This document shows positions 25,977 through 35,741 of a stretch of DNA of 64,000 nucleotides, in pieces (the first letter of the stretch is position 1; each line of letters begins with the position of its first letter). The stretch is from Aquimarina atlantica (GTDB lineage: Bacteria; Bacteroidota; Bacteroidia; Flavobacteriales; Flavobacteriaceae), in contig NZ_AQRA01000002.1 of NCBI RefSeq assembly GCF_000626715.1, positions 310,001-374,000 of the forward strand. Reading direction: 5' to 3'. A program made the position numbers and the translations under genes. The notes under the pieces are model-generated. The model was given only the letters and a program-made list of their open reading frames with translations, had not been told where the DNA came from and searched no databases.

Positions 25977-27081
25977 TGTAAAAGAAACCGTTTTGCAGAT
26001 CAACCTGGCTCATCTTACTCATAATTTTAATTATTTAAAAAGCAAGGTTAACCCCAATGTCAAAATCTTAGCAGTAGTAAAGGCTTCAGGATATGGTAGT
26101 GATGCTTCTGTAATTGCAAAACACTTAGAAAAAATAGGAGCCGATTATTTTGCAGTTGCTTATGTATCAGAAGGGATTACACTTCGGGAATCAGGAATAA
26201 AAACGCCTATTTTGGTATTACATCCGCAGCCTGTAAATTTTCAAAAATTAATCGAATACCAATTAGAGCCTAGCTTATATAGTTTAAGAGTTCTCAAAAC
26301 ATTTATAGCAACAGCTACTGCTTTGGATCAAAAAGAGTATCCAGTTCATATTAAATTTAATACAGGCTTAAACCGAATCGGCTTCTGGGAAAATGACATT
26401 GATCATATTATAGAAAACCTCAACACAACTGAAGCGATTAAAGTAGTTGCTCTTCTTTCTCATCTGGCAGCCAGTGAAGATGCTTCAGAAAGAGATTTTA
26501 CCATGCAGCAGATTAATTCGTTTAAAAAAATTGCTAATCGTATGATTGATAAGTTAGGTTACACGCCTATACTTCATCAATCTAATACTTCTGGAATTCT
26601 TAATTATCCCGAAGCACATTTTGGTATGGTACGGGCCGGGATAGGCTTATATGGATACGGAAACGATACAAAATATGATGCTGCACTAAAGCCTGTAGCA
26701 GGATTAAAGTCAGTAATCTCTCAAATTCATAAATTAGAACCCGGAGCATCATTAGGGTACAACCGGGCATTTATTGCTTCAGAATTTACAAAAACCGCTA
26801 CCATACCTATCGGGCATGCCGATGGGATTAGCCGACAGTATGGAAATAAAAAAGGATTTGTAACCATCCATAATAAAAAAGCATATGTTATTGGTAATGT
26901 ATGTATGGATATGATCATGGTAGATGTTACCCATATTGATTGTAAAGAAGGTGATGAAGTCGTTATTTTTGATGCAGATTCGAGTGCAGCCATAGTAGCC
27001 GAAAATTCTGGAACAATCTCTTACGAACTACTTACTGCAATTTCTCCCAGAGTAAAACGTATTGTTATCGATGATAATTGA
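25969..27081 (+). CDS. alr: alanine racemase
   Basis: PLP-dependent conversion of L- to D-alanine for peptidoglycan. The 370 aa protein has the PLP lysine in LAVVKASGYGSDA (a Ser replaces the more common Asn/Ala after Ala). It also has KFNTGLNRIGF, HQSNTSGILNYPEAHFGMVRAGIGLYGY, IPIGHADGISRQYG and the catalytic tyrosine region GNVCMDMIMVD. It is complete and follows tdk with an overlap. Confidence 0.95.
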   Translation: MSSVKETVLQINLAHLTHNFNYLKSKVNPNVKILAVVKASGYGSDASVIAKHLEKIGADYFAVAYVSEGITLRESGIKTPILVLHPQPVNFQKLIEYQLEPSLYSLRVLKTFIATATALDQKEYPVHIKFNTGLNRIGFWENDIDHIIENLNTTEAIKVVALLSHLAASEDASERDFTMQQINSFKKIANRMIDKLGYTPILHQSNTSGILNYPEAHFGMVRAGIGLYGYGNDTKYDAALKPVAGLKSVISQIHKLEPGASLGYNRAFIASEFTKTATIPIGHADGISRQYGNKKGFVTIHNKKAYVIGNVCMDMIMVDVTHIDCKEGDEVVIFDADSSAAIVAENSGTISYELLTAISPRVKRIVIDDN

Positions 27082-27182
27082 TTTTTAACGAAAAACTAAT
27101 TGTATTAGATCGAACCATTCTTATAATTATTTTAATTTTTCGTTAAATTAGTACATTACTAACTATCTAAATAAAATTAATT

Positions 27183-27599
27183 ATGGGTTTTTTTAAAGAT
27201 TTTAAATCTTTCTTACTAAAAGGGGACATTGTTGCATTAGCTACTGCTGTTGTAATAGGAGGTGCATTTAATAAAATTGTCGGTTCTGCTGTAGCAGATA
27301 TTATAATGCCTATTGTTGGTGTCATAACTGGGGGAACAGACTTTACTCAAAAGTTTATTGCTCTTGATGGTGGGGAATATGCTACTCTTGCTGCTGCCCA
27401 GGAGGCGGGAGCTGCTGTTATGACCTATGGTAACCTGATACAAGCAATAATTAATTTTATCATTGTTGGTTTATTTATTTTTATAGTACTTAAAGCCTAT
27501 GAAAAGTCTAAAAAGAAAGAAGAAGAAGCTCCTGCAGCACCAGCAGGGCCAACTCAAGAAGAGTTGTTAGCAGAAATACGAGATTTATTAAAAAAGTAA
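27183..27599 (+). CDS. mscL: large-conductance mechanosensitive channel
   Basis: Releases solutes on osmotic downshock. The 138 aa protein has the N-terminal helix [43 protein letters not shown] (TM1), a periplasmic loop with [14 protein letters not shown], a second membrane helix ([21 protein letters not shown]) and the charged C-terminal helix ending [15 protein letters not shown]. All are standard. It is a single-gene unit closed by the terminator at 27661. Confidence 0.96.
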   Translation: MGFFKDFKSFLLKGDIVALATAVVIGGAFNKIVGSAVADIIMPIVGVITGGTDFTQKFIALDGGEYATLAAAQEAGAAVMTYGNLIQAIINFIIVGLFIFIVLKAYEKSKKKEEEAPAAPAGPTQEELLAEIRDLLKK

Positions 27600-27660
27600 A
27601 ATATTTAATCGTATAACGAATTATCTATAGCTACCGCTATACTACATATTCTAACACTAA

Positions 27661-27687
27661 ACCGCCCAAATTAAGGGCGGTTCTTTT
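27661..27687 (+). terminator. intrinsic terminator after mscL
   Basis: ACCGCCC / GGGCGGT stem with a short AAATTAA loop followed by TCTTTTT. Confidence 0.85.
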
Positions 27688-27833
27688 TACATTTTGTTAT
27701 ATAATAAACAAATAGTATAAATTTTTATATTTTCAATATAAATGCTTGTCGTCTAGGAAATATTCCTCAAATTTGTATGAAATTAAAAGGTGTATGACTT
27801 TCGCCTTGCGAAAATGAAAACAAAAATAAACTG

Positions 27834-28826
27834 ATGAAAGTAGCTGTAGTAGGTGCTACCGGTCTGGTAGGAACCGTAATGTTAAAAGTATTAGAAGAAA
27901 GAAATTTTCCGGTAACAGAATTAATTCCTGTAGCGTCAGAACGATCTATTGGGAAACAAATTTCATATAAAGGCAAGGAGTTTTCTGTAGTAGGACTTGC
28001 TACTGCCATAGAAATGAAACCAGATGTTGCCTTATTCTCTGCCGGAGGAAGCACTTCTCAAGAGTGGGCTCCGAAATTTGCAGAAGCAGGAATAACGGTT
28101 ATCGATAACTCATCTGCATGGAGAATGGATCCTACAAAAAAACTAGTTGTTCCAGAAATCAATGCTAAATCATTGACCAAAGAAGATAAAATTATTGCCA
28201 ATCCTAATTGTTCTACTATACAATTGGTTATGGCTTTGGGTCCATTACACGATAAATATAAAATAAACCGTGCTGTGATTTCTACATACCAATCTATAAC
28301 AGGTACCGGAGTAAAAGCAGTACAACAATTAGAAAATGAATACGCCGGTGAAAAAGGAGAAATGGCATATCCTTATCCTATTCACCGTAACGCTATCCCA
28401 CACTGTGATGTGTTTCAGGAAAACGGATACACCAAAGAAGAAATGAAATTGGTAAACGAAACTCAGAAAATTCTTGATGACCGCACTATCGCAGTAACAG
28501 CAACAGCAATTCGTATTCCTGTAGTTGGTGGGCATAGTGAAAGTGTAAATATCGAATTCGATAATGATTTCAATGAAAATGAAATACGACAACTTCTAAA
28601 CGAAACATCTGGAGTTACTGTACAGGACAATCCTGATACAAATACCTATCCTATGCCGATCTACGCCGAAGGTAAAAACGATGTTTTTGTTGGTAGAATA
28701 AGAAGAGATCATTCTAGAGAGAATGCTCTTAATATGTGGATAGTATCTGACAACCTGCGTAAAGGAGCTGCTACCAATGCAGTACAAATCGGAGAATACC
28801 TGGTAGAAAATGAACTTATAGGTTAA
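27834..28826 (+). CDS. asd: aspartate-semialdehyde dehydrogenase
   Basis: Makes aspartate semialdehyde for lysine, diaminopimelate, threonine and methionine. The 330 aa protein begins MKVAVVGATGLVGTVMLKVLEER (NADP fold). The catalytic cysteine is in IANPNCSTIQLVMAL and the base histidine in PVVGGHSESVNIEF. The length fits the bacterial dimeric form. It is followed by a terminator and stands alone. Confidence 0.96.
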   Translation: MKVAVVGATGLVGTVMLKVLEERNFPVTELIPVASERSIGKQISYKGKEFSVVGLATAIEMKPDVALFSAGGSTSQEWAPKFAEAGITVIDNSSAWRMDPTKKLVVPEINAKSLTKEDKIIANPNCSTIQLVMALGPLHDKYKINRAVISTYQSITGTGVKAVQQLENEYAGEKGEMAYPYPIHRNAIPHCDVFQENGYTKEEMKLVNETQKILDDRTIAVTATAIRIPVVGGHSESVNIEFDNDFNENEIRQLLNETSGVTVQDNPDTNTYPMPIYAEGKNDVFVGRIRRDHSRENALNMWIVSDNLRKGAATNAVQIGEYLVENELIG

Positions 28827-28853
28827 TCTATCACAACAATACTATAAAAAAGG

Positions 28854-28887
28854 TCCTTGTTTTCATTTCGAAAGCAAGGATTTTTTT
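28854..28887 (+). terminator. intrinsic terminator after asd
   Basis: TCCTTGTTTTC / GAAAGCAAGGA stem (one G-T pair) with a short loop followed by seven T residues, 28 bp after the asd stop. Confidence 0.85.
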
Positions 28888-28979
28888 ATTTAAAGCAGGA
28901 TTATTTGTTCTTATAATTTCTGTAAGGTTTTTAACATTTCTCCCTCTAATACAGCAGTTTAATCCCTTAAAATATAAAA

Positions 28980-29348
28980 ATGAACACCTTGATTTTAGCC
29001 TTAAGAATACTACTGGGAGTGATGTTAGTCGTTTTTGGAAGTAATAAATTTTTTGAATTCATGCCAGCTTTTGAATTTGCCAATCCCGATGCTGGTATTT
29101 TTTTTGGTGCATTAGCCAATAGTTATGTATTAAAAGTAGTAGGGATTATCGAAGTAATTGTTGGTCTTTTGCTTCTTACAAATAAAGCCATTCCCTTTGC
29201 CCTGGTAGTATTAGCTCCTATTTCTGTAAATATTATTCTGTTTCATGCCACATTAGACCCTGCCAATATTGGTCCCGGAGCATTAGTCTTCCTTATAAAT
29301 GCTTTCTTAATATTTAAATATTGGGACAAGTACAAAACACTTTTCTAA
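28980..29348 (+). CDS. DoxX-like membrane protein, 122 aa
   Basis: A four-helix membrane protein of the DoxX superfamily: ILALRILLGVMLVVFGSNKFFEF, GALANSYVLKVVGIIEVIVGLLLL, FALVVLAPISVNIILFHATLDP and LVFLINAFLIFKYWDKY. It resembles but is distinct from the 114 aa protein encoded at 24042. No partner gene suggests a pathway. Substrate and role unknown. Confidence 0.78.
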   Translation: MNTLILALRILLGVMLVVFGSNKFFEFMPAFEFANPDAGIFFGALANSYVLKVVGIIEVIVGLLLLTNKAIPFALVVLAPISVNIILFHATLDPANIGPGALVFLINAFLIFKYWDKYKTLF

Positions 29349-29515
29349 AACCAAAATTTTTCGTTTCTTACAGAAAATTCTGACTGCTCCTACATATTAA
29401 TCCTACATAGTGCTATACCCCAAAGCAATATGGTAGAAACCTTACTTTCTTTACAGGTTAATTGCGGAGCAGTCTTTTTTATATTTTCTTTAGCATTTAT
29501 ACCCACATCTTTTGA

Positions 29516-29523
29516 TAGATTTG
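29516..29523 (+). promoter_or_regulatory. Bacteroidota -7 element (TAGATTTG) for prolyl oligopeptidase gene
   Basis: TAGATTTG matches TAnnTTTG and lies 20 bp before ATG 29544. It supports that start over the longer frame opening at 29430, which would cross the promoter. Confidence 0.5.
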
Positions 29524-29543
29524 TGAATCTAACGCATTACATC

Positions 29544-31712
29544 ATGAAAAAAACAATCCTTGTATTATCCATCATTACAGTAATGATGGCTTGCAAAAAC
29601 GAAACTAAAGAAGAAACCTCCAAAACTACCATTGCATTGAACTACCCTGAAACTAAAACAGTAGATACAGTTGATACATATTTTGGTACTCAAGTAGAAG
29701 ATCCATATCGATGGCTAGAAGATGATCGTAGCAAAGAAACCGAAGACTGGGTCGCTACACAAAACAAAACTACTTTTGGGTATTTAGAAAATATTCCTTT
29801 TAGAAAAGATCTAAAAAAACGATTATCCGACCTTTGGAATTATGAGAAAGTTGGCGCTCCTTTTAAAGAAGGAGATTATAGCTATTTTTATAAGAATGAC
29901 GGACTTCAAAATCAATACGTTATCTATCGTTTTAAAAATGAAGGTGATGAGCCCGAAGTTTTTCTAGATCCTAACACCTTTAGTAAAGATGGAACAACAT
30001 CGCTGGGTGGAGTATCTTTTTCTAAAAACGGAAAACTCGTCGCTTATTCTATTTCTGAAGGAGGTAGTGACTGGCGTAAAGTAATTGTTAAAAATGCTGA
30101 AACCAAAGAGATCATAGAAGATACCATTGTTGATGTTAAGTTTTCTGGGATATCCTGGAAAGGTAACGAAGGGTTTTACTACTCTAGTTATGATAAACCA
30201 GAAGGAAGTGAGCTTTCTGCCAAAACAGATCAGCATAAAGTATATTATCATAAATTAGGTACTCCTCAAAAAGACGATGCCTTAATTTTTGGAGGAACTC
30301 CAGAAGAAAAACACCGATATATTGGTGCAAGTGTTACCGAGGACGATCAATATCTTATTATTTCTGCAAGTGTTTCTACCTCTGGAAACAAGTTATTTAT
30401 CAAAGATCTTACAAACCCGAATAGTAAGCTCGTTACAATTATGGGAACCACAGATAGTGATACTTATATTATAGAAAATGTAGGTTCTAAGCTTTATCTT
30501 GTTACCAATCTAAATGCTCCTAATCAAAAGATTGTAACGGTAGATGCTTCTAATCCGACCCCAGAAAACTGGAAAGATTTTATTCCTGAAACCGAAAATG
30601 TATTAAGCCCTAATACAGGAGGAGGATACTTCTTTGCAGAATATATGGTTGATGCTGTGTCTAAAGTATTGCAATATGATTATGATGGTAAATTAATTCG
30701 TGAAGTAGAATTACCTGGAGTAGGAAGTGCAAATGGATTTGGTGCCAAAAAAGAAGAAAAAGAATTGTATTACACCTTTACCAACTATAAAACACCAAGT
30801 AGTATTTATAAATACAACATTGCTGAAGGTACTTCAGAATTATATCGTAAGCCAAAAATCGATTTTAATCCAGATAATTACGAAAGCAAACAAGTTTTTT
30901 ATACCTCTAAGGATGGTACAAAAATACCGATGATTATTACCTACAAAAAAGGAATCGAACTAAATGGTAAAAATCCAACCATATTGTATGGATACGGAGG
31001 ATTTAATATTAGCCTTACCCCTGCGTTTAGTATTGCCAATGCGGTATGGATGGAGCAAGGTGGTGTATATGCAGTACCTAATCTAAGAGGTGGTGGTGAG
31101 TATGGTAAAAAGTGGCACGTTGCGGGAACAAAAATGCAAAAGCAAAATGTATTTGATGATTTTATTGCTGCTGCAGAATATCTTATAGAAAATAAATACA
31201 CATCTAGTGATTATTTGGCTATCCGAGGCGGATCTAATGGAGGATTACTTGTTGGTGCTACGATGACACAGCGACCAGATCTTATGAAAGTGGCATTACC
31301 AGCTGTTGGTGTTTTAGACATGCTACGCTATCATACCTTTACTGCAGGAGCAGGATGGGCTTATGACTACGGTACATCAGAAGAAAGTAAAGAGATGTTT
31401 GATTACATAAAAGGATATTCTCCTGTACATAATGTAAAAGCAGGCGTACAGTACCCAGCTACCCTGGTTACCACAGGAGATCATGATGATCGTGTTGTAC
31501 CGGCGCACTCTTTTAAGTTTGCAGCACAACTACAAGCAAAACAATCTGGTGATAATCCTACATTGATTAGAATAGAAACCAAAGCAGGACATGGCGCAGG
31601 AACACCAGTAAGTAAAACTATCGAACAATATGCCGATATTTTTGGTTTTACACTCTATAATATGGGATATGAAGTATTACCAGAAAAAGTTACCGACGAA
31701 GTAAAAGGATAG
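29544..31712 (+). CDS. prolyl oligopeptidase lipoprotein (S9A)
   Basis: Cleaves short peptides after proline. I start at ATG 29544 (722 aa), which gives a lipoprotein signal ending ITVMMAC; the longer frame has no signal. The N-terminal [13 protein letters not shown] and a seven-bladed propeller precede the hydrolase domain with [15 protein letters not shown] and [13 protein letters not shown]. The nucleophile Ser is in [13 protein letters not shown], Asp in [14 protein letters not shown] and His near KAGHGAGTP. It is a periplasm-facing enzyme of normal length, followed by a terminator. Confidence 0.94.
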   Translation: MKKTILVLSIITVMMACKNETKEETSKTTIALNYPETKTVDTVDTYFGTQVEDPYRWLEDDRSKETEDWVATQNKTTFGYLENIPFRKDLKKRLSDLWNYEKVGAPFKEGDYSYFYKNDGLQNQYVIYRFKNEGDEPEVFLDPNTFSKDGTTSLGGVSFSKNGKLVAYSISEGGSDWRKVIVKNAETKEIIEDTIVDVKFSGISWKGNEGFYYSSYDKPEGSELSAKTDQHKVYYHKLGTPQKDDALIFGGTPEEKHRYIGASVTEDDQYLIISASVSTSGNKLFIKDLTNPNSKLVTIMGTTDSDTYIIENVGSKLYLVTNLNAPNQKIVTVDASNPTPENWKDFIPETENVLSPNTGGGYFFAEYMVDAVSKVLQYDYDGKLIREVELPGVGSANGFGAKKEEKELYYTFTNYKTPSSIYKYNIAEGTSELYRKPKIDFNPDNYESKQVFYTSKDGTKIPMIITYKKGIELNGKNPTILYGYGGFNISLTPAFSIANAVWMEQGGVYAVPNLRGGGEYGKKWHVAGTKMQKQNVFDDFIAAAEYLIENKYTSSDYLAIRGGSNGGLLVGATMTQRPDLMKVALPAVGVLDMLRYHTFTAGAGWAYDYGTSEESKEMFDYIKGYSPVHNVKAGVQYPATLVTTGDHDDRVVPAHSFKFAAQLQAKQSGDNPTLIRIETKAGHGAGTPVSKTIEQYADIFGFTLYNMGYEVLPEKVTDEVKG

Positions 31713-31747
31713 TATTTAGAACTAAGAACTCATCTTAAAAAATAAAA

Positions 31748-31780
31748 AATCCGTTTTCTGAAAAGAAGCGGATTTTTTTT
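31748..31780 (+). terminator. intrinsic terminator after prolyl oligopeptidase gene
   Basis: AATCCG..TTTTC / GAAAAG..CGGATT stem followed by eight T residues. Confidence 0.8.
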
Positions 31781-31804
31781 GTTAAAGTTCAATATATTTG
31801 AGTA

Positions 31805-32776
31805 ATGTTAAAAGTAGACAATATATCCTTCGCATATGATAAACTTCCCGTTTTAAAAAACGTTAGTTTTACTATTGAAAAAGGGCGGCATATTGCCTTA
31901 ATTGGTGCTAGTGGTTGTGGAAAAAGTACCTTACTTAAAATCATTTACGGCCTTTTACATGTCCAGGAAGGAGAACTATCCTGGGATGGTACTAAAATAT
32001 TAGGACCGCATTTTAACCTTGTTCCTGGCGAGGAAAACATGAAATACCTCTCACAAGGTTTTGAGCTGCAATCCTATCGAAGTGTTGCAGAAAATATCGG
32101 GCAATACTTATCTAATTTTCAGCCAGAATTAAAACAAGGTAGAGTACATGAATTACTCGATATTGTAGAAATGAGCGATTTTGCCAATACCAAAGTCGAA
32201 AATCTGAGTGGCGGTCAAAAACAAAGAGTAGCATTGGCAAAAGCATTGGCCAAAAGGCCAGAATTGTTATTACTTGATGAGCCTTTTGGGAATATCGACA
32301 ACTTCAGACGCAGCTCTTTAAGAAGAAATCTATTTAGATACCTAAAACGTAATAAAATTACAAGTATCACCGCTACACATGATAAAACAGATATTCTCTC
32401 TTTTGCAGATCAGACTATTGTTATTCGACAGGGCGAAATTTTAACTCAAGAAGATACCATCACTTTATATCAAAATCCTACCGACTATTATATTGCTTCT
32501 CTTTTTGGCGAAGTGAACGAAATACAACTTTCTTCATTTACAACATCTGATAGCCAGGATACGATTCTGGTTTATCCTCATGAGATCGAAGTTAACCCTA
32601 ATTCTATGACAAAAGCCCGAGTAAAAAATGCATATTTCAATGGGGGGTATTATTTAATTGAAGCTGTACTCGACAATACCATTCTCTTTTTTAATCATCA
32701 TAGTAAATTAATTGCTCCCAAAATGGTCGGGATTACAATTCCTGAAGAAATCATAGAGAAAAGAAAACAAATCTAG
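31805..32776 (+). CDS. ABC transporter ATP-binding protein
   Basis: A 323 aa ATPase subunit. Walker A is IGASGCGKSTLLK, the signature VENLSGGQKQRVALAKAL, Walker B LLLLDEPFGNID, and the switch His is in ATHDKTD. The C-terminal 90 residues (VYPHEIEVNPNS...) form a TOBE-like regulatory domain, as in importers of the iron, polyamine or sugar type. No permease or binding protein is nearby, so the substrate cannot be named. It overlaps lpxH tail-to-tail by 4 bp. Confidence 0.9.
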   Translation: MLKVDNISFAYDKLPVLKNVSFTIEKGRHIALIGASGCGKSTLLKIIYGLLHVQEGELSWDGTKILGPHFNLVPGEENMKYLSQGFELQSYRSVAENIGQYLSNFQPELKQGRVHELLDIVEMSDFANTKVENLSGGQKQRVALAKALAKRPELLLLDEPFGNIDNFRRSSLRRNLFRYLKRNKITSITATHDKTDILSFADQTIVIRQGEILTQEDTITLYQNPTDYYIASLFGEVNEIQLSSFTTSDSQDTILVYPHEIEVNPNSMTKARVKNAYFNGGYYLIEAVLDNTILFFNHHSKLIAPKMVGITIPEEIIEKRKQI

Positions 32777-33531
32777 CTATCGTAGTTTACTAGCTTAAGT
32801 TCATTTCCGTCAAAAACACCATAGGTATAATGAGTAATCCAATCTCCCAGATTTATGTATTGGGATTGTTCGTTTAATTGTATTTCCATAGGAAGATGTC
32901 TATGTCCAAACACAAAATAATCCCTGTGCTTACTTTCTAATTTTCTTTTGCAATATTGCACCAACCACTCATTATCTTCTCCTAAAAAAGTCACATCTTC
33001 ATCTCCCGAAATCAATTTATTTTTTACAGAAAGATATTGTGCCAGTTTTACTCCAAGATCTGGATGTAACCATCTAAAAAACCATTTTGCTACAGGATTA
33101 GTAAACACTTTTTTCATTCGTTTATATCCTTTATCTCCTGGTCCTAAACCATCACCATGGCCGATAAAAAAAGTAGTGTCGTTAAACGTAAATTCTTTGG
33201 GTTTGTGATACACAGGAATATTTAATTCTTCTTCAAAATATCCATTCATCCATAGGTCATGATTTCCCACAAAATAATATACTGGGATTCCAGAATCTGT
33301 GATTTCTGCTAATTTTCCCAATGTTCTGGTAAATCCTTTGGGAACCACTGTTTTATACTCGAACCAAAAGTCAAAAAGATCTCCTAACAAGAAGATAGCA
33401 CCTGCATCTTTTTTTACTTCATCTAACCATTTTACAAATTTTTGTTCCCTGGGAAAACTCTTTTCTGCTGTTGGAGCCCCCAAGTGATTATCACTGGCAA
33501 AGTATATTTTTTTCCCTTCAGGAAGGTTCAT
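32773..33531 (-). CDS. lpxH: UDP-2,3-diacylglucosamine diphosphatase
   Basis: Hydrolyses UDP-2,3-diacylglucosamine to lipid X in lipid A synthesis. The 252 aa calcineurin-like phosphoesterase has the metal motifs FASDNHLGAP, LLGDLFDFWFE, FVGNHDLWM, FIGHGDGLG and VFGHRHLPME. It is a peripheral membrane enzyme of the cytoplasmic face. It lies upstream of nothing on its strand and is convergent with the ABC gene. Confidence 0.92.
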   Translation of the reverse strand: MNLPEGKKIYFASDNHLGAPTAEKSFPREQKFVKWLDEVKKDAGAIFLLGDLFDFWFEYKTVVPKGFTRTLGKLAEITDSGIPVYYFVGNHDLWMNGYFEEELNIPVYHKPKEFTFNDTTFFIGHGDGLGPGDKGYKRMKKVFTNPVAKWFFRWLHPDLGVKLAQYLSVKNKLISGDEDVTFLGEDNEWLVQYCKRKLESKHRDYFVFGHRHLPMEIQLNEQSQYINLGDWITHYTYGVFDGNELKLVNYDS

Positions 33532-33582
33532 AAGTATAATTTAAAAGGTAAAGGTAAGAAAAGGACTCAAGAATTAAATGAT

Positions 33583-34035
33583 CTATTTGTTATCTGATGC
33601 ATACCACTCTGCGAATGATGTTTCGGTTTCTTGAAGTTTTAAAGAAAATAACGTAATCCCTTCAGGCAAGCGAGAGGTAATCTTTTTAGCAAAATCAATT
33701 ACCATATTCTCACTGGTAGGTTGATAATCTACCAAAATTACATTATGCCCTCTCTTTTCTAATTCTTTTGCCAGTTCTATATGCGGTGTATTTTTGTTAA
33801 ATACTGTAGCATGATCAAAAACATCTTCGATATCTTCTTTTACAATTTTTTTAAGATCTCCAAAATCAATTACCATTCCTAGTTTTACATGCGAAGTATC
33901 TGTAATTGGTGTCCCAATTACGGTTACACTTAGTTTATAACTATGACCGTGAACATTTCTACATTTACCATCATATCCATATAAAGCATGTCCGGTTTCG
34001 AAAGAAAATTGTTTCGTAATACGAATTTTACTCAT
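33583..34035 (-). CDS. queD: 6-carboxytetrahydropterin synthase (QueD) family
   Basis: Converts 7,8-dihydroneopterin triphosphate to 6-carboxytetrahydropterin in queuosine synthesis. The 150 aa protein shows zinc histidines in FETGHALYGYDGKCRNVHGHSYKL and the catalytic Cys-bearing KCRNVHGH loop, then MVIDFGDLKKIV and DHATVFN. The closing ETETSFAEWYA has the conserved glutamate. It is a single gene downstream of lpxH's start region. Confidence 0.92.
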   Translation of the reverse strand: MSKIRITKQFSFETGHALYGYDGKCRNVHGHSYKLSVTVIGTPITDTSHVKLGMVIDFGDLKKIVKEDIEDVFDHATVFNKNTPHIELAKELEKRGHNVILVDYQPTSENMVIDFAKKITSRLPEGITLFSLKLQETETSFAEWYASDNK

Positions 34036-34071
34036 TGCTTACTTTGTAATTTTTGGCAAAGTTACGGAAGA

Positions 34072-34170
34072 TTATCGTCTCTTTCTCTTATTTATAAAGT
34101 AAACCACAACCAGAACAATTCCTAATACCAAAAACAATCCATTGCCTCCTAAAAAGTTTAATATATCCAT
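34072..34170 (-). CDS. single-span membrane miniprotein, 32 aa
   Basis: An intact 32-codon frame: MDILNFLGGNG, then a hydrophobic span LFLVLGIVLVVVYF and a basic tail NKRKRR. The shape is that of a bacterial membrane miniprotein with a positive-inside C-terminus. It is preceded by AT-rich DNA and lies just upstream of queD on the same strand. Too short for family assignment. Similar one-helix ORFs with a GGNGL start are seen in flavobacteria, from memory. Confidence 0.5.
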   Translation of the reverse strand: MDILNFLGGNGLFLVLGIVLVVVYFINKRKRR

Positions 34171-34310
34171 TATTTAGATTTTTAATTTATAATACAGTTC
34201 GATACTAAGAAACAACGTCTTTTTGAATGTTTTCTTATACTAAACTATTCAACTTAAAAAAAAGTAAACTTCTGAAACAAGCTTTGACCTATTAGATTTA
34301 AGATTTCACT

Positions 34311-34333
34311 AAAAAAGCGGGAAAACCCGCTTT
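34311..34333 (-). terminator. terminator for the cysteine-rich peptide gene
   Basis: AAAGCGGG / CCCGCTTT stem with a 4-base loop; on the minus strand it is followed by a T-run. It lies 60 bp after the stop of the 58 aa peptide and shows that the peptide is a monocistronic unit. Confidence 0.8.
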
Positions 34334-34392
34334 ACAATTTACATTGCTTAGTAAAATACAATTTTAAAAAAGTAAATTACATTACATAAATA

Positions 34393-34569
34393 TTAACATG
34401 CAGATCTACATGCAATATAATCTGCCAGACAGTTAGAACCTCCACTACTTAGACAATTAACATAATCTTGTCTGCAAATAAGAAAACAACTGCTTCCTCC
34501 ATTAATACTTGATTGTTCTGTTTTGTTTAATGATTTAACATCATTACGGTTTAAAATGTTTTTTAACAT
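34393..34569 (-). CDS. double-glycine leader peptide with six cysteines (bacteriocin/RiPP-like precursor)
   Basis: A 58 aa peptide with start ATG 34569; the frame continues 18 codons further but lacks leader character. The leader (residues 1-25) has the ComC/bacteriocin-type pattern LNKTEQSSINGG. The 33-residue core has cysteines at 28, 32, 39, 47, 54 and 58, i.e. C-x3-C-x6-C-x7-C-x6-C-x3-C, which reads the same in both directions and fits a helical hairpin clamped by three nested disulfides. The gene has its own terminator. No maturation or export gene is adjacent, so processing must be supplied from elsewhere. A secreted antimicrobial or signalling peptide is the likely role. Confidence 0.72.
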   Translation of the reverse strand: MLKNILNRNDVKSLNKTEQSSINGGSSCFLICRQDYVNCLSSGGSNCLADYIACRSAC

Positions 34570-34647
34570 GATTATAGGTTTTAAATTTGTAATGATGTAA
34601 TGTAAAGAAAATAACAAAGGCAAAATTGAGGTTTACCGTAGACTGTG

Positions 34648-35412
34648 TTATTTTTTAAATTTTTCTAATGCTTTTTTAGTAAATTCAGAAAGCACCAATT
34701 CTCCAGAAATGGCTGCCCTTTCTATAAGAAGTTCTTCCCAGTGCTCTGTTCCTTTCCAGTTTACCTTCTTCATTTGTTGTATTGCTTGCGGGTTATAACC
34801 AGCCAGTTTTTCGGCAAATAATTGCACTTCTTTATCCAACTCTGTTATCGTTTCAAAAACGCGGGCATACAATCCTTGTTCTTTTGCCCAATATGCATTT
34901 TTCCACTGTGATGCATCCCATGCAAGAGCTTCAAAAGCAGCTAATCCTATTTTTCTTGATACTGCTGGTTCTATTACAAATGGGCCTATACCAATAGTTA
35001 GTTCACTTAATTTAATCGATGCCGCTTCTGTAGCCAGGCAGTAATCACATGCAGAAGCCAATCCAACTCCTCCTCCTACAGTTTTACCTTGTACTCTTCC
35101 TATAATTGGTTTTGTACATTTTCGCATAGCATTTATCACATTCGCAAACCCAGAAAAGAATTGTTTTCCTTCCTCAAGATTTGTTATTGCCATTAGTTCA
35201 TCAAAAGACGCTCCTGCACAAAATGCTCGATCTCCTTCTGATTTAAGAATGATTACAGACACCGATGTATCTTCTGATAATTCATCAAAAGCTTTAGCTA
35301 ATCTCGTTAATAATTCTGAAGGGAAAGAATTGCTGGCATGGTGACCAAATTCTATCGTTGCAATGGTATTTTCTGTATGCGTATATAGACTTCCGTTAGA
35401 TCTTGGTATCAT
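34648..35412 (-). CDS. enoyl-CoA hydratase/isomerase family protein
   Basis: A 254 aa crotonase-fold enzyme. Start chosen at ATG 35412 (MIPRSNGSLYTHTEN); the longer frame adds a hydrophobic stretch of 20 residues without family support. The oxyanion motifs are DRAFCAGASFDEL and GRVQGKTVGGGVGLASACDYCLA. The usual second catalytic Glu position reads IGIGPFVIEP, so hydratase activity is uncertain and an isomerase or other crotonase reaction is possible. It is located alone between the peptide gene and MATE gene. Confidence 0.85.
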   Translation of the reverse strand: MIPRSNGSLYTHTENTIATIEFGHHASNSFPSELLTRLAKAFDELSEDTSVSVIILKSEGDRAFCAGASFDELMAITNLEEGKQFFSGFANVINAMRKCTKPIIGRVQGKTVGGGVGLASACDYCLATEAASIKLSELTIGIGPFVIEPAVSRKIGLAAFEALAWDASQWKNAYWAKEQGLYARVFETITELDKEVQLFAEKLAGYNPQAIQQMKKVNWKGTEHWEELLIERAAISGELVLSEFTKKALEKFKK

Positions 35413-35615
35413 TATTGTTATAACTTTTATAGTAAAAGTAACTAATACCAACCGAAGATTAAAATACCACATATAATTATTTTAGGTGGTATCATTCACC
35501 CATCTGGTGACCTCTGTATTGAAATTGTTTAATAAACAATCTTAATACGATCAAATGCTTATTTCTTAGTGAAAATTAATTGTAATTATCTAAAATATAA
35601 TACGTTTATATAAAG

Positions 35616-35741
35616 ATGGTTCATAAAAAATATATAAAGAAGATGTTAGAAGAGTTTTTTGAAAAAAATAGATTACGAATAGGGATTTTATTAATTCTTA
35701 TCTATGCTCCATTACTATTTGTCCTTATTTATCCTTTTTAA
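35616..35741 (+). CDS. single-span membrane miniprotein, 41 aa
   Basis: An intact 41-codon frame: a basic amphipathic N-terminus (MVHKKYIKKMLEEFFEKNR) followed by a hydrophobic helix (IGILLILIYAPLLFVLIYPF) ending directly at the stop. The stop overlaps the 3' end of the MATE gene on the opposite strand by 4 bp. It resembles membrane-active small toxins or regulatory miniproteins in layout, but this cannot be decided from sequence. Confidence 0.45.
   Translation: MVHKKYIKKMLEEFFEKNRLRIGILLILIYAPLLFVLIYPF

Noticed and set aside
29430-29543. longer start for the prolyl oligopeptidase
   Set aside because: The extra 38 residues lack a signal peptide and cross a good -7 box; the ATG at 29544 gives a proper lipoprotein signal.
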